A stretch of DNA of 64,000 bases from Acanthacorydalis orientalis (GCA_034766995.1 CM068318.1:31511103-31575102), one strand, 5' to 3'. Shown: positions 12,174-24,309, counted from the first letter of the stretch. Made by a program: numbers and translations. The notes: a model not told the origin generated them from the letters alone.

Positions 12174-12683
12174 TATGGTCTAAAAAATAATTCGGTTCCT
12201 TTAAATTGAATCAATCATAACTCTGTTAAATGAAAATAATTTCTCCTCGTTTTTAAATTTTGAAATGCCAGCTTTAATATTTAAAACTATATATCTTGAT
12301 TAAGAAGTTGGTATAACTTCACAAAAAGCAGTGAATACGATAGGGTCCGAAAGGCAATTTATTAGAAATTGCATATTTTTCGCAATACAGCTGAGAAAAA
12401 TGCTACCGAAGCCGCGCGAATGATTTGTTCAGCTTTGGTGAAAGATGTTGTGATGCATAACATATGAAAAAATGCTAAAACAGTGGAAAAGGTCCGAAAA
12501 TGCATTACGACTACATCGACTCAGTCACCATCTTTATTTTGGTTAGGGATTCATCAGTTACCCGACAGATAGAGCTAAGTTATACAAAATAATGTGGGAT
12601 ATTTTGAAGACTGAAATGTATTCCATTTTTCCATAAACATTCATTTTCTGTAAAAAAGGCACTGAATTATTTTGTAGATTCAA
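12174..12683 (+). mobile_element. mariner-derived 510-bp deletion element (MITE-like)
   Basis: Both TIRs are readable: the left ends in AAAAAATAATTCGG, and the right, on the opposite strand, begins TTGAATCTACAAAATAATTC. TA lies on each side, as expected for mariner target duplication. The plus strand shows a decayed transposase start (MASERQFIRNCIFFAIQL) that jumps across the shared junction at AAAATGCTAAAACA to 3' sequence ending near TEMYSIF. No functional protein is possible, so movement would have needed transposase from a longer relative such as the 33.0-34.2 kb copy. Confidence 0.85.
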
Positions 12684-13066
12684 TATATTATTCACAATCA
12701 AGTTTTCGCGAATACACTGTAAGAGTTTAATCTTAATTAGAACTTTTCTAAATATTGGTATTTATATAAAAGTGTTTAATTTATTAGAAAAAATAAGGAT
12801 ACATTTTATATTCAAGGCATTAAAAAAATATAAGGGACTAATAATTTCCATTTCATTCTCATTGTGTATTCTCCACTGAATTTATCTGGAAAAGTTTGTT
12901 GTATTTAGATTTTTTGTTATTTTGTTAACAAAACATTCATTTAGTTATAAATTTTACTTAATTACTATGAATTGAGTTAATAATTTAATTTATATACCCG
13001 TGTTTAATGTATATTTTTATGAGTAATAAAAGTGGCGTTTAATTAATATTTGAATATATTAAAATA
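12684..13066. other. AT-rich spacer
   Basis: Nothing recognised. Confidence 0.5.
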
Positions 13067-13627
13067 TAATGTTGTTAGAAAAATAATTGCAGTTTATGAC
13101 CTTTTAATTCATATACATTTTTTAGTTTAAGTGGTTTTAGTTGATTCAGAAATATTGGATGAGTAACGACTAACTTTGTGCAAGCTCTCGAATTGTTGTG
13201 CGCTCTTCTGATTCAACTAACGCCTTCAGTTGGTCGTTATGAACTAAAAAGGATATCAGCGATCTTCTTCATTTCCAAAGCTCTTGTCTCTAGTATAGAA
13301 TTTTTGGAGCCATCATTGTAGCGTAAGTTCCCTAACAGTATCCATACTTTCATCGTTTAGTTTACGAGCAGTTTATATTTCTTTACCACCCGTTTTGAAC
13401 TCATACAAAAAATTGCTCTTATTTGCTTCTTTCCCATCTTTAATTCAACAACCCAATTTGATGAAAAATTAATAATGAAACCAAAGTCGATGTTATATTA
13501 CTAAACTACAGACCAAAAATGCACTTTAAAATGATATTAATATAAACACGATTAAATGACACTTTCATTGAAAAAATTTAGGTTAGAATTCAGAAAAAAC
13601 AACCCAATTATTTTCCTATCAATCTAA
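13067..13627 (-). mobile_element. mariner deletion derivative, second family, copy A
   Basis: The inner TIR word AAAATAATTG occurs near the left end and, inverted, near the right end, which on the minus strand begins TTAGATTGATAGGAAAATAA. From the right, the minus strand encodes a mariner N-terminus of the MEKKQI type with stops and frame losses, then a segment corresponding to EL-x-ALIES of the second HTH, then jumps to the left TIR region. The catalytic domain is absent. Copies near 15.9 and 36.6 kb share the right-hand ~280 bp, and the 15.9-kb copy shares the left side too. Boundaries are approximate to a few bases. Confidence 0.75.
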
Positions 13628-14688
13628 TGTTGAAATTAAATAGTTGTTTTTTTTTAAAAAGAACTTACTAATTTAGTAAACATATATAAACAGATCATAG
13701 ATAAAAGCTGAAGAAAAGTGATCACTTGAACATAAAAAATCATTGACATTAACAGACGTTTTTATTAAAATTTATTTAACGATCGTCAACAAGTGTTTGC
13801 ATGTCAGTGAACACCGTTTCCATTATTTGTGGCTAAGAATGTAAAACATCGAAAATGAGATAGGAAGTAAATGAAAAGTGAACATTGTATTTTGTACGCA
13901 TCGTTCTATCTTTTAAATCGATTTGAATCGAACTGGTACATTTAATGAGAAAACATTACTTTTGTGTATAGCCAACTACCATTTGTAAACAGTGCGCTTA
14001 TTCGGAAGTTAATATCGTTGCGTATACTGCAAATTAAATGATATTATTGCCGTTACTTGTGTTGTTTATACGTTGAATAGAAACGCAAACATGCCAGAAA
14101 AAATAAGAACTTTTTTGTATTTATCTTACATTTATGTGTGTAGCAAGATACTTTTAATAGCATTTAAAAGACTCATTATTGAAAAATAAAGACATTGGTT
14201 TTGCGAACAGAAATGTTTATTTTAAATTAAATTTTAAACAACGGTACACTTAATTTTATGACTTCTTTGAAAAATCGTTTATTCCAAACAAACTTTTTTT
14301 TGTTAAATGAATTTATTCTAAAAAAAGAACACAATAATATTTGTGTTATTTTACTTAAATAAATATATTATAATTGCATTTCTTTGGATATTATATATGA
14401 ATATTATTAAATATGTTCTAAGAATTTATTGGATTAAAGTAAATATCTTTTATTAGAAAAATGAAACACATATAATTGATAACCTTAATTAAAATTTAAT
14501 TTATTTATCTTAGATATCCATAATTTTATTTTTGATAAAAGGTAATAACTCTGAGACTATATTTAAAAATAAGTTATAAAAAAGTTAATTAGATCAAACC
14601 GAAACTTTTACATCACAAAAAGAAAATAAATATTTTATAAATACTAAAAATTTACTAAAAATGTTTATTTTTGAAACCTTTCTAAACC

Positions 14689-14747
<59 letters not shown>

Positions 14748-15420
14748 TTTTTTACACAATTACATTAATTTTCTAAGTTTACATGCAATCCATTATTCGA
14801 AAGAGAACTGGAATAATAGATTTTCGAAGGTTTTAGTTGTTTTCAGAATAATAAAATACGAATCTTGTGTTTTACTCTTTATTGTGTAAAGAAGGAAATT
14901 GCAGTATTAGAACAAAATTGTGAGGTGAATGGGTCGTAAATTTCATGCATGAGTTGCTTATAAAATTCAAATGTTTGCCAAAGGTTCTCTATTTACTTTC
15001 TTATATCAAATAAATAATGCGTTTTCTTTGCGATGAGCCTCGATCATATTGTGGTAGTTTACATTACATTCTTATATACAGAGAACTTAACAGACCTTTA
15101 TTTACAAGAATATGTCAATATTTATTTTTTTTATGGCCATCAATAATATATATATCAATAACAGTGAACACCATAATACTCTCCCTACGAAAGAAATTTG
15201 TTTGTAGATAATATAGCAGTTTTAAATAGAAAAGTGGTTTAAAGACACAGCTTAGTAGGATTAAAATTAATACAGAAAATAGATATGACAAGATATTTCA
15301 CTTTCTATAAAACATATTGTTTTTGAGCAAAATTGTTAGTAGATTTATTTATCATTCAAGTGCATTCCGATGGAAATGTTGTCATAGTTAAGATAAAGAA
15401 CAAATTATTTTAATATTTAC
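13628..15420. other. AT-rich spacer
   Basis: No element or gene recognised apart from the CA/TA array. A 64-codon frame at about 15.0-15.2 kb shows no domain and ordinary AT-rich composition; it was not accepted. Confidence 0.45.
14689..14747. repeat. (CA)n-(TA)n microsatellite
   Basis: A short CA run followed by about 23 TA units. Confidence 0.95.
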
Positions 15421-15811
15421 TAGAGGGATTCGCCCCCTGATCACTGCGTTCATCAACCCGCGGGGAGGTTATGCTACCCACTAGTTGACGCTCGTTCTGC
15501 CGTAACAGAAATTAAATTATACATACAAATAATCCACGTAAAATGTATCGTATCAAATGTGAATCATAACATTTTTATTGGAAAAGTTTATAAAAACTAA
15601 CATATAAAAATACAATGTTAAAATATGTAACATTTTTTTACTTTAAAGCTTCAGAGAATACAATACTTTGAATAATTTTTTTTATCAATTTTACACAAAA
15701 ATCGTATTACTTTTTTTCGTATACCGTGAAACAGAACACTGAACATGTGGTTGATATCAACATATCAGAGAACGAATAAAAGGCACGCATGGAAGCGAGA
15801 CCATCTTTTAG

Positions 15812-15812
<1 letters not shown>
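15421..15812 (+). repeat. GC-rich-head dispersed repeat, copy 2
   Basis: The head contains GAGGGATTCGCCCCCTG and CCCGCGGGGAGG, followed by an AT-rich body. The body shares several blocks with the 50.7-kb copy (words like AATCC-CGTAAAATGTA, GCTTCAG-GAATA and CCGTGAAACA-AACACT), and the phrase ATAACATTTTTATTGGAAAA is repeated in inverse orientation at 36.9 kb. Unknown class; no coding seen. Confidence 0.65.

Positions 15813-15851
<39 letters not shown>
15813..15851. repeat. (TA)n microsatellite
   Basis: A TA array exactly between the end of the GC-rich-head repeat and the left TIR of the next mariner derivative. Confidence 0.95.
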
Positions 15852-15854
<3 letters not shown>

Positions 15855-15888
15855 GAAAATAATTGTGGTTTATGACTTTCAAATACAT

Positions 15889-15942
<54 letters not shown>

Positions 15943-16435
15943 CATTTAAGTAGTTGTGAGTTGTCCAGAACTGTTGAACTAACACCTATCTTTTGTGTAA
16001 GCTCGAATTGCTATGCGTAGTTCTGATTCAATTAACGTCTTCAGTTCGTCGTTATGAACTGAACAAAGATGCCCGCTACTTCATCTACAAGGCTGTCGTC
16101 TCCAGTACGAAATTTTTGGAACCATTATTGCACCGTAGTTTCCTTAACAGTGCAAACACCAAGGTATCATTTAATTTACGAGAAGTTTTTGCTGCTTTAC
16201 GGCCCGTTTTGAACTAATTAAACAATGCTCTTATTTGCTCCCTTTCCATCCTTAATTCAATAGCCCAATTTGGAGAAAAATTAATAAAAAAACCAGTCAA
16301 TGTTACTAAAATATAGACCGAAAAATGCACTTTAAAATGATATTAACTTGAACACAATGAAATGACATTTTCATTGAAAAAAATGAGGTAAGAATTCAGA
16401 AAATAAAAACCTCTATTATTTTCCTGACAACTTAA
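15843..16435 (-). mobile_element. mariner deletion derivative, second family, copy B
   Basis: Organised like copy A at 13.1 kb. The right TIR (minus strand TTAAGTTGTCAGGAAAATAA) is followed by TA. The minus strand gives a disrupted N-terminus, then TVKETTVQ and WFQKFRTGDDSLVDE (first HTH linker), then NDELKTLIESELRIA, then a jump to the left end. An array of about 45 bp of TA lies inside the element at a point where copy A has only CATATACATT, so the array grew after the copies separated. Confidence 0.8.
15893..15940. repeat. (TA)n array inside mariner derivative
   Basis: Pure TA array absent from the equivalent point of copy A. Confidence 0.95.
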
Positions 16436-17082
16436 TACGTTAGCTCTCTGAAAATATTGATATATACATCGAAATTTTCTTAGAAATAATCAAAATGATT
16501 AGTAATTGATTATTAATAATTGTAAATAGAAAATTGTATAAGAGTAAATTTTTTCTGTGTTTCTTTTTTTATTGCCATTAGTATTGTATTTAAAGTTTTG
16601 GATAACTTAGCTTTAATTATCGAAGTTTTTGAATATTTTTTAGTGTAATATAGATGTTTCTCTTTTGTATTTTATGTATACATTATTAATTTTAATTTGT
16701 AATATTGTGTTTTCATCATGTTGAAATTTATTGTTGAAAAGGAAAAATTTTATTCAAATTCTCTTTGAAGCAGATCAATTATCCATTTTTTAATTGCTCA
16801 TCGATTACAAAACCTATTAACAATACATAAAGGAACCTAATGATTTTATAGACAACTTTTTAAATTATACCGTTAGGATATTTACGAGTTTCGGTATGAA
16901 CTTGTAGTTTGAAAAATAAAATCCTATTTATAAATCAATTTTGTACATTATTATTAAAATAAGATTGTTAGGAAGTAAAAATTTATTATCAGATATAAAT
17001 TACATTAATGCAACTACAATTTGCAATCATTATTATATGAAATGAATATATGTTTTCTATACATATTTTTTAATTAAAATAC
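16436..17082. other. AT-rich spacer
   Basis: Nothing recognised. Confidence 0.5.
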
Positions 17083-17199
17083 CAGAGGGCTTTGTCCCCT
17101 ACTCGCTCCGCTCGCCGTGCCTCGGGGGTTCCGCCCCCGCTCGTTTCGCTCCCACCACCGACTCGCTTCGCTCGTATCGCATTGATTCGCTCAATATTG

Positions 17200-17240
<41 letters not shown>

Positions 17241-17485
17241 TGTTTGTATTACTAATCTCGTAGTTACATTGCAACGTAATTGTTTTATAAAGTCGCACAA
17301 AGATAGTAATAATTGTATACCAATTTCATAATTTTTCATGAAACTTTTTGTGTAAGTTTGAATGTCATCGTTAAGAATAATTTAATACGAAATCTACACG
17401 TTTTTTCAAATTTGATTTGTTCATTTTTTTTTTCGTTTTTTAAAATCTTACGGAATATTTTTTTATATGTGGGTAGATATATAAT
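17083..17485 (+). repeat. GC-rich-head dispersed repeat, copy 3
   Basis: The ~110-bp head is very GC-rich, with repeated CTCGCT-x-CGCTCG words and a hairpin word GGGGGTTCCGCCCCC. An AT-rich body follows and contains a TA array at 17198-17236. The body is shared with the repeat at the right edge of the window: TTGCAACGTA-TTGTTTTATA, AAAGTCGCACA, TTAATAC-AAAATC and TTACGGAATATTTTTTATAT occur in the same order. It is a different body from the 15.4/50.7 kb pair although the head type is alike. The frames across the head are not convincing proteins. Confidence 0.7.
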
Positions 17486-18248
17486 TTAATTTTTACAATG
17501 TAACTTTTGCAACGATAATCATGTCCGTACGTTTGGGTAGAAATGAAATTCACACACACATACATATACATACACATATATATATATATATATATATACA
17601 CAGAAACACATACACACACACACATATATATATATATGTGTGTGTGTGTCTGTGTGTATGTATCGTAACTGAGGCCGATTTGACCTTAGGGTAAACGTCA
17701 TTTCTCATTCAGAAGGCAATTATCGTGAATGCTTTTGCTCAAGAAGTAAATCCTTATAGAAAATCGACGGTCATTTACAGTAATGTGGGTTCTGTACAAG
17801 GTGAAATTTATTCAGAAAAAATGTCCTTACGATATGAAATCTACAATATTTTATAAGATCAATGGCAGAAATTGTGCTCCCATTTATTTATATATATATA
17901 TTATCCAACCGCGATATATTCATTTATACAGTTGATGAATGTTTTGCTACTTAATTTGAAAATATACTCGTTGAAATAAATAAAAATAATCAAGCAAATA
18001 AAAACTAAAAATATTTTTTGTTTCATTCCGGTGCTTTATAGCATAATATACTGTTGAGTTACTTGAGTAGTAGTAAGTTGTAAAGTTTTATTTTACTTTT
18101 TTAAGTAATGCATATGAAATTTGTTCATTTTTAAGAGCTATTAATAACGATATCAGTTCTTTTGTATAAAATCGTTTCATCTTGCTTGCCATATAACTAA
18201 GGCAATGAAAGAGTAAGGGAACAATTTGAGAATAGAACGAAGTAAGTA
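17486..18248. other. AT-rich spacer with palindromic microsatellite
   Basis: Apart from the CA/TA/TG array, nothing was identified. Confidence 0.45.
17552..17662. repeat. Compound CA/TA/TG microsatellite, partly palindromic
   Basis: CA and TA runs alternate and end in (CA)n-(TA)n-(TG)n, which is its own reverse complement and can fold back. Confidence 0.9.
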
Positions 18249-19323
18249 TTAGGTCGGTGCAAAAATAATTGGGTTTTTTTTTATTTTAAGTTTGGCGCCG
18301 ATTTTTCTATTTACCGTTATATTTTGTTATAGTCGTGTGATACATCATTTTTAACTATTAAATTATCACTAATGATTTCAGCTTGTCTATTATTTTTATT
18401 CTTTAGTATTGTTGGATATAACATTTTTAATTAGTCATAGAAAAAATCTAATTCGCACGATTTTGTTTTATGACTTTAAATTGGAATGTTAATCAATAGA
18501 AAGTGGTGAAAGAATCAAATTTTTTTTAGCGAAGAATCAATTAGTGAATCTACAGCTCAACACTGGATTCCAATTTCATTATGAAAACGAAAGCCTTGAT
18601 GAAGAGGAGGGTCTTGAACGTCCCTAAGCTATAGACAATAAAAATTTAAAAACTATTATTGAAGTGGACCCACGTAAAATAACTCGAGACGTGGCAGAAA
18701 AACTCAATGTTGATCATTCAACAGTTGTTCGACATTTGAGCCTAATTGGAAAAACAAAAGAGTTGATTAAATGCACGATGTATGAACTAAACGAATATCA
18801 AGCAATTCGGCGATATGAAATCTGCTCTGCGCTTCTTTTGCATAACAAAAATGATCCCTTTCTAAATCGCATTGTCACATGTAATGAAAAGTGGATTCTC
18901 TACAACAATCGGAAACGTTCATCACAATGGCTAGATCGAGGAAAAGCACCCATGTCCAAGACCTTACTCACCAACAAGGCTTTAGTTTTCACTACAGAAA
19001 TTTTTAGAATCATTGTTGAGCTGTACGTTTACTGACTGTTCTCTAAAAACAAATTTAATATTTCCAGGAGTTCTGTTACTTTACATCCCAATTTAAACTC
19101 ATACAACAAAATTGCGTGAATTTACTTTTTTCCATGACTAATTTAAGAGGTTATATCCAACAATACTAAGGAATAAAAACAAAAGATATATGTTGAAATC
19201 AGTAGTGCTAATTTCATTGTTTACAATGATGACACATGACTAGAAAAAAAGAAAACGGTAACTAGAAAAATCGGCGCCAAACTTAAAATTATAAAAACTG
19301 CAATTATTTTTGCTCCAATCTGA
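18249..19323 (+). mobile_element. mariner element with both TIRs
   Basis: The left end is TTAGGTCGGTGCAAAAATAA and the right end, read on the minus strand, is TCAGATTGGAGCAAAAATAA. Both sides carry TA. A second matching inverted block, TTTGGCGCCGATTTTTC, lies just inside each end. This TIR type is widespread among animal mariners. At 1075 bp the copy is shorter than a normal ~1.3-kb element because the transposase is cut short. Confidence 0.9.
18535..19035 (+). pseudogene. mariner transposase, N-terminal and early catalytic part
   Basis: The best frame reads VDPRKITRDVAEKLNVDHST (second HTH), RHLSLIGKTKELIK, RRYEICSALLLHNKNDPFLN, then RIVTCNEKWILYNNRKRSSQ. In the family the block is CDEKW, so the first catalytic aspartate is asparagine here. 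After PMSKTLLTNKA the frame drifts into 3' sequence, so the second and third catalytic aspartates are absent. Upstream, EESISESTAQHW is a frame-broken trace of the first HTH. It lies inside its own TIRs. It cannot make an active transposase. Confidence 0.85.
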
Positions 19324-19325
19324 TA

Positions 19326-20080
19326 TTATTCGAATTATATAGCAATGAAATGGGTTTTACATGTCAACGTAAATCGACAAAAACAACGACTAGGGTGTAT
19401 ACGTTCATATCTTGTTATTCAATACAAAAGCTAACTATACTCGAACAAAGTTTCATTGTGCATATAGTGGAATATACGAGGCGTATTTCATTTTAATCTC
19501 TTAGATCAAAGTCAAATTGTTGCCATTGAAACATATTGTCAAAAATTCCAATTTTTAACAGAATTTACAGAAAAATTGTCTTTTTTAAAGATCACATTTT
19601 ATAAATTAATAATATGCGGTAAATAAAATTATTATAAAAGTATGAATTGAATACACATGATACCATTTTAGGACATTGTGTTCTTATTCTTTTCAGATTA
19701 CTTAATTTTTATATTTTATGTTTTCTTATATTAAAATTCGTCATTTGTCTCTCTCTGTCTATCTCCTTTTGTTCATGGTATTGAATAAATATTGTAATAC
19801 AGGAATTTATCAAAAACAATACAAAGGTTATATTTTCATGTCGTTTGCTTTATGAAATATTTACTTTTCTAAATTTAACAATCGTTTAACTTTTGAAAAG
19901 AAATATAAATTATTTAATTTGAGAAATCCTAGTACTGGAACTCTTGAACTGGATATGAGGTTTATTTTGATTTCATGAGAATGTTGTCATTTTGTTAAAC
20001 GTTATTTTTTAAAAAAGCTGTCGTTTCACTTCACAATAAATAATATGATGCTACTCGTCTGCTAAACGAAAAAGCTATAG

Positions 20081-20081
<1 letters not shown>
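19326..20081. other. AT-rich spacer
   Basis: Nothing recognised. Confidence 0.5.
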
Positions 20082-20124
<43 letters not shown>

Positions 20125-20143
20125 TATACATATATATATATAC

Positions 20144-20194
<51 letters not shown>

Positions 20195-20215
20195 CATATA
20201 TATATATTTATAAAT

Positions 20216-20279
<64 letters not shown>

Positions 20280-20282
20280 TAC

Positions 20283-20314
<32 letters not shown>

Positions 20315-20329
20315 ATATATATATACACT

Positions 20330-20381
<52 letters not shown>

Positions 20382-20474
20382 CATATATCTATATATATAT
20401 ATATACACATATCTATATATATATATATACACACATATATATATATACATATATATATATACATATATATATAC

Positions 20475-20525
<51 letters not shown>

Positions 20526-20536
20526 CATATACATAA
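20082..20536. repeat. 455-bp compound (TA)n array
   Basis: The longest TA-rich tract of the window. TA blocks of 10-60 bp are separated by regular TACA steps, with one CACACACACA block and one short TTTATAAATCAC interruption. The 131- and 168-codon I/Y-rich frames here are artefacts. Confidence 0.95.
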
Positions 20537-20780
20537 AATGAGAGTGAGACTGATAACACCGTATACAATATTTTTGAGCAAAATATACTATAAATTTTAT
20601 CAATCTGAGTGAATAAACAATTTTTTGAGTAGAAATGTCAGTATATATTTATAGTGTCTACAAAAATAATCCAAATGTGTTAATTTTAACATAAGACGAA
20701 ATTTTACATTGACGTTATTGGAAAATTGCTGGTATAATACTTTAATATCTTAAAAAAATCATTTCAATCTTTTATTAACG

Positions 20781-20992
20781 AATATTAAATTCCTGTGGAT
20801 ATTATGTTCAAATAATAGTATTCTTATTTCTATCACTCATTTTTATACTGAAAAGAAATAAAAATTAAACTTGATTGTATAACAAATTATAAAATCAAGA
20901 TTAATTTTTATTTCTTTTCAGTATAAAGATGAGTGATAGAAATAAGTACACTCAGTTTTATTTGAACATAATATCCACAGAAATTTAATATT
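20781..20992. repeat. Long hairpin: inverted repeat with ~95-bp arms
   Basis: The left arm runs from AATATTAAATTCCTGTGG to AAAATTAAACTTGATT; the right arm is its reverse complement with only a few differences. The loop is about 16 bp. Matching internal words include TCTATCACTCAT, CTGAAAAGAAATAAAAATTA and GGATATTATGTTCAAATAA. A transcript would fold into one long, nearly perfect stem. It could be a palindromic MITE, an inverted duplication or a hairpin-RNA locus; sequence alone does not decide. Confidence 0.9.
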
Positions 20993-21505
20993 AATAATGT
21001 AAAATATAATACAAATATTACATTATACATTTCACAGCTAATTTGAACGAAATCATATAATGTACACTTTATTTATACAGTGCACATGCTTTTCCAATCG
21101 TTTAGACATTTTGATATGAACGATTCAATGATGTTTGTGAAATAGGGGTACATAAAAGATTATTCTGTTGCCTATTGTGAAATAAAAATAAGCAATTGGA
21201 CTAATAAAACTCATAAAGACATTAGTTGATACTTGAATTTGTGCATTTAATCATTTTAAGTTTTTTTATTTGATTTTTAACAAGTTAATTTTGACCACGT
21301 GGTGAATATTTGTGACGTGTAGACTCGTAACAATGTGTATTTATTTGATGATTTATGCGGATGCATTCTCTGGAAGTAATAAAATGATGGTATGTACTGA
21401 TGATAAGATTGAATATTCCAGTATTTCCAAAAAAAATAGCATTTTTCACAACATTAATAAACAATTTCAATAATTATCACACACAAGTACATATATTTGT
21501 AACAT

Positions 21506-21546
21506 ATATATATATATATATATTTATAGAGAGAGAGAGAGAGAGA
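21506..21546. repeat. (TA)n-(GA)n microsatellite
   Basis: TA array passing into a GA array. Confidence 0.95.
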
Positions 21547-21732
21547 ATAGTTAGAATCTCAGCAGTTTTGATATTTTCTAACACAGATGTCTTTATCTAT
21601 AAGTACTTATATACAGGAAAACAGCTTGTTAGAGTAAAACTTATTCGTCATCTTTGTGCATTTTACATACTTCATTTTTATCTGTTTTGTTGTTACGAAA
21701 AATCAAAGCGAATGAAATACAATATATCTATG

Positions 21733-21734
<2 letters not shown>

Positions 21735-21773
<39 letters not shown>
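21735..21773. repeat. (TA)n microsatellite
   Basis: Uninterrupted TA array. Confidence 0.95.
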
Positions 21774-21775
<2 letters not shown>

Positions 21776-21833
21776 AATCCCTTTAAAGTATTTTTTCTTT
21801 GCAAAACAATGATCTCTATAACATTTATTTGTA

Positions 21834-22344
21834 ATAGGTTCAACATTTAATTCAGTGTCCTTTTTAGAGAAAATGATTTTTTACAAAAAAATAGAATCCA
21901 TTTCAATTCTAAAAATATTTCATATTATTTTATATAATTTACGCCACCTGTTGGGTAACTGACGAATCTCTTGTGAAAAAAAGATGGGGGCTTAGAGTCG
22001 ATGAAGTCGTCAATGTAGTTTCGGACCTCTTTGTTTTAGCATTTTTTATATGTTTTATGCATCACAACACCATCTTGTAAAGCTGAACAAATCATTCATC
22101 TAGTTTCGGCAGCATGTTTTTCAACTGAAATGCGAACAGTGTAATGTCTAATATGCTGATTTTCGGACGCCATCGTGTTCACTACAGTTTTGTGAGGTTA
22201 TGTCAACTGCTTGACCAGGTATATAGTGTTTCTTAATGTTAAAGTTGGCATTTTAAAATTCTTAAACGACAAGAAAATATTTCATTTTAAAATAGAGTTA
22301 TGTTTGACTCAATCTAAAGCCACCAAGTTAATATTTATACCTAT
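21834..22344 (-). mobile_element. mariner-derived 510-bp deletion element (MITE-like)
   Basis: Both TIRs are present: left ATAGGTTCAACATTTAATTC, right (minus strand) ATAGGTATAAATATTAACTT. The minus strand begins with the transposase start in the sequence context TTTTCGGACGCCAT, decays, and joins C-terminal sequence (IDSKPPSFFHKRFVSYPTGG) at the shared junction near AAAATGCTAAAACA. At 511 bp it is practically the same length as the 12.2 and 55.3 kb copies. Confidence 0.85.
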
Positions 22345-22803
22345 TCGTACACATAAGTAGACATCTTAGCGAATGATCATGCTGGACTAGTTAGAGGCTG
22401 CGCTATTAACTCACACCTGAATAACTCTAGTCCAGTGGTCTCATCCTATTATGATTTTCACCGAAAACTTAATATACCATCATAGTTGGTTGTCAAACAC
22501 CAGTTAGGTATGGCCCATAGGTTCCTTTGCCCAACAATCATTAAAAACTTTGCACTCATACGTGTAGTCTAATATATATTGACTTATTAATAATATAAAT
22601 ATTTTGTATCTATTGACCGGACAAATAAATAAAGTGGTTACCATTTAAATATAAAGATGGTTGAATAATATTTATTTTTATCCAGTTTAATATCTGTTGA
22701 ATAATTACTGTTAGCCTTTTCTGATTGTATAACGCAAAAACATATATGCATATATATATATATATAATACATATGTATATGCATATATATATATATATAA
22801 TAC

Positions 22804-22834
<31 letters not shown>

Positions 22835-23389
22835 CTACATATATAAATATATTTATATTTGTTTATATACATACATACATTTACACGTACACATATACTC
22901 ACTTATTTTTCATGTATGGAATTGTACAATTGATATTTTGTGCTAAATTTTTGATTTAAATAAAATATTTGTTCTGGAAAGAACACAATAGAATTATATT
23001 TGTACCTTAAAATGCTATGTATTATACATATAGTTATTCTATGAAACTATTCGGATAGTGGTACGATACTTGTTAAATTATATAACACAAATACAAAGAA
23101 ATAATTTTTATTGACAGTATATATTGACAGTGTATAATGGTTATTTTTAGATGTATAATAACAAAAGATGTAAATTTTAATACAACTTTCAAAAAAATAT
23201 TAAATAATGTAACCAACACAAACCATGTCTACAAACTAATTATAATAAATTGGGTTATATCTTTTAATATCAATTAATAGAATAATTTTAACATTAATCG
23301 AATAACTTTTGAATCTATAAGATGCTAGTTATTTGGTATTGAAATCATAGATACTTTTAATGAAATTGGATTAGTTTTATTTCATGGTT
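22345..23389. other. AT-rich spacer
   Basis: A less AT-rich patch at about 22.38-22.56 kb was not identified. The rest is AT-rich with one compound TA array. Confidence 0.4.
22739..22842. repeat. Compound (TA)n array
   Basis: TA blocks with two near-identical TACATATGTATATGCA-like steps, suggesting a local higher-order duplication. Confidence 0.9.
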
Positions 23390-23900
23390 TCAAGTCGTTA
23401 ATTCTTGCTTATTTAAAATATTATGTGTATTTTTTTTAGTTTTTATTTTACTTCACATGTGTTCACGAAAATTTAAGTCCGGTGATTGTGGAAGTGTATA
23501 TCTATATTAACAAGTATAAATATATTTATATTAACAATTTGAAGAATTTGACAATTTACTGTCTTTTTGTGTTTCATTTGATGATTAAAACGTTGTTTGG
23601 AATCTCTGTGCAGGTGTTTTTGTATTATAACATTTTTTTTATCTTTTAGTCAGTATTCATAATCGCTCAAATTTACTTTTGTTCTTGATACGCTTTTTGT
23701 CTGTAATTTATTATACATCCTATATGCAACCGTTTTTCGTTAAGTCTGGAATTTTATGTTGAATTATTACCTTTTCACCTTCATTCATAGTTTATTATTT
23801 CTTATTCACCAATCTTTTTTTAATTTATTTAAATGTTTCGTAATCACTTAATATTTATTTGCATGATCGTTAAATTATAATAGAAATTATATATCAAAAA
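23390..23900 (-). pseudogene. possible Tc1-like transposase relic
   Basis: The minus strand contains TLPQSPDLNFREHM followed by a stop. In Tc1 transposases the third catalytic block is PPQSPDLNPIEHLW, with the glutamate catalytic. The match covers 10 of the 14 positions, and the stop sits where the family has Trp (TGG to TGA). Upstream text such as DSKQRFNHQMKHKKT is compatible with the block before it but too decayed to prove. No TIR was found. Confidence 0.4.
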
Positions 23901-24295
23901 TGCTAGTTCAAGTTTCACAACTTGCAAAACATCTTGGTCAAGTAAGAACGAAGTTTCAAATTTATTGGTTTTAAATATCAGCTTTATTATATTATGAGTA
24001 ATTTTACAGAAAAGACAACTAGTTATTGAGAAAAAAATATTTTCTTAAAAAGCAAAAAAATACTATTTGAAAATTTCTTAAAATAAAACACTAGTAAAGA
24101 ACAAATGAATTTTGATTAAAATCCTAGATGCATCAGTATTAGTTTAAATGTATTCGAGAAAAAAAAACAAGATTACATCTATTAACTACTTTCAATTTTT
24201 CTTTCTTTCCGAATAGAGTATGTTTCAAATTGTATTTTTAAGAAGAAAATAATTTCATACAAATTCTGTCTAGTATCGTGTATAAATACATACTT
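23901..24295. other. AT-rich spacer
   Basis: Nothing recognised. Confidence 0.5.
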
Positions 24296-24309
24296 GTATA
24301 TATATATAT

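Larger units (their letters stand above)
20993..21833. other. AT-rich spacer with two microsatellites
   Basis: No gene motif was seen. Frames of 61 and 128 codons overlap TA arrays and lack domains. Confidence 0.45.

Noticed and set aside
15017..15211. 64-codon frame with several Cys, Arg and aromatic residues
   Set aside because: Short, no motif, no neighbouring exons or splice evidence.
17092..17339. Arg/Pro/Gly-rich frames over the GC-rich head
   Set aside because: They come from the repetitive head and then run into a TA array; the same head elsewhere is not open.
20082..20536. CRISPR-like regular array
   Set aside because: The spacing reflects TA blocks separated by CA steps; there are no unique spacers.
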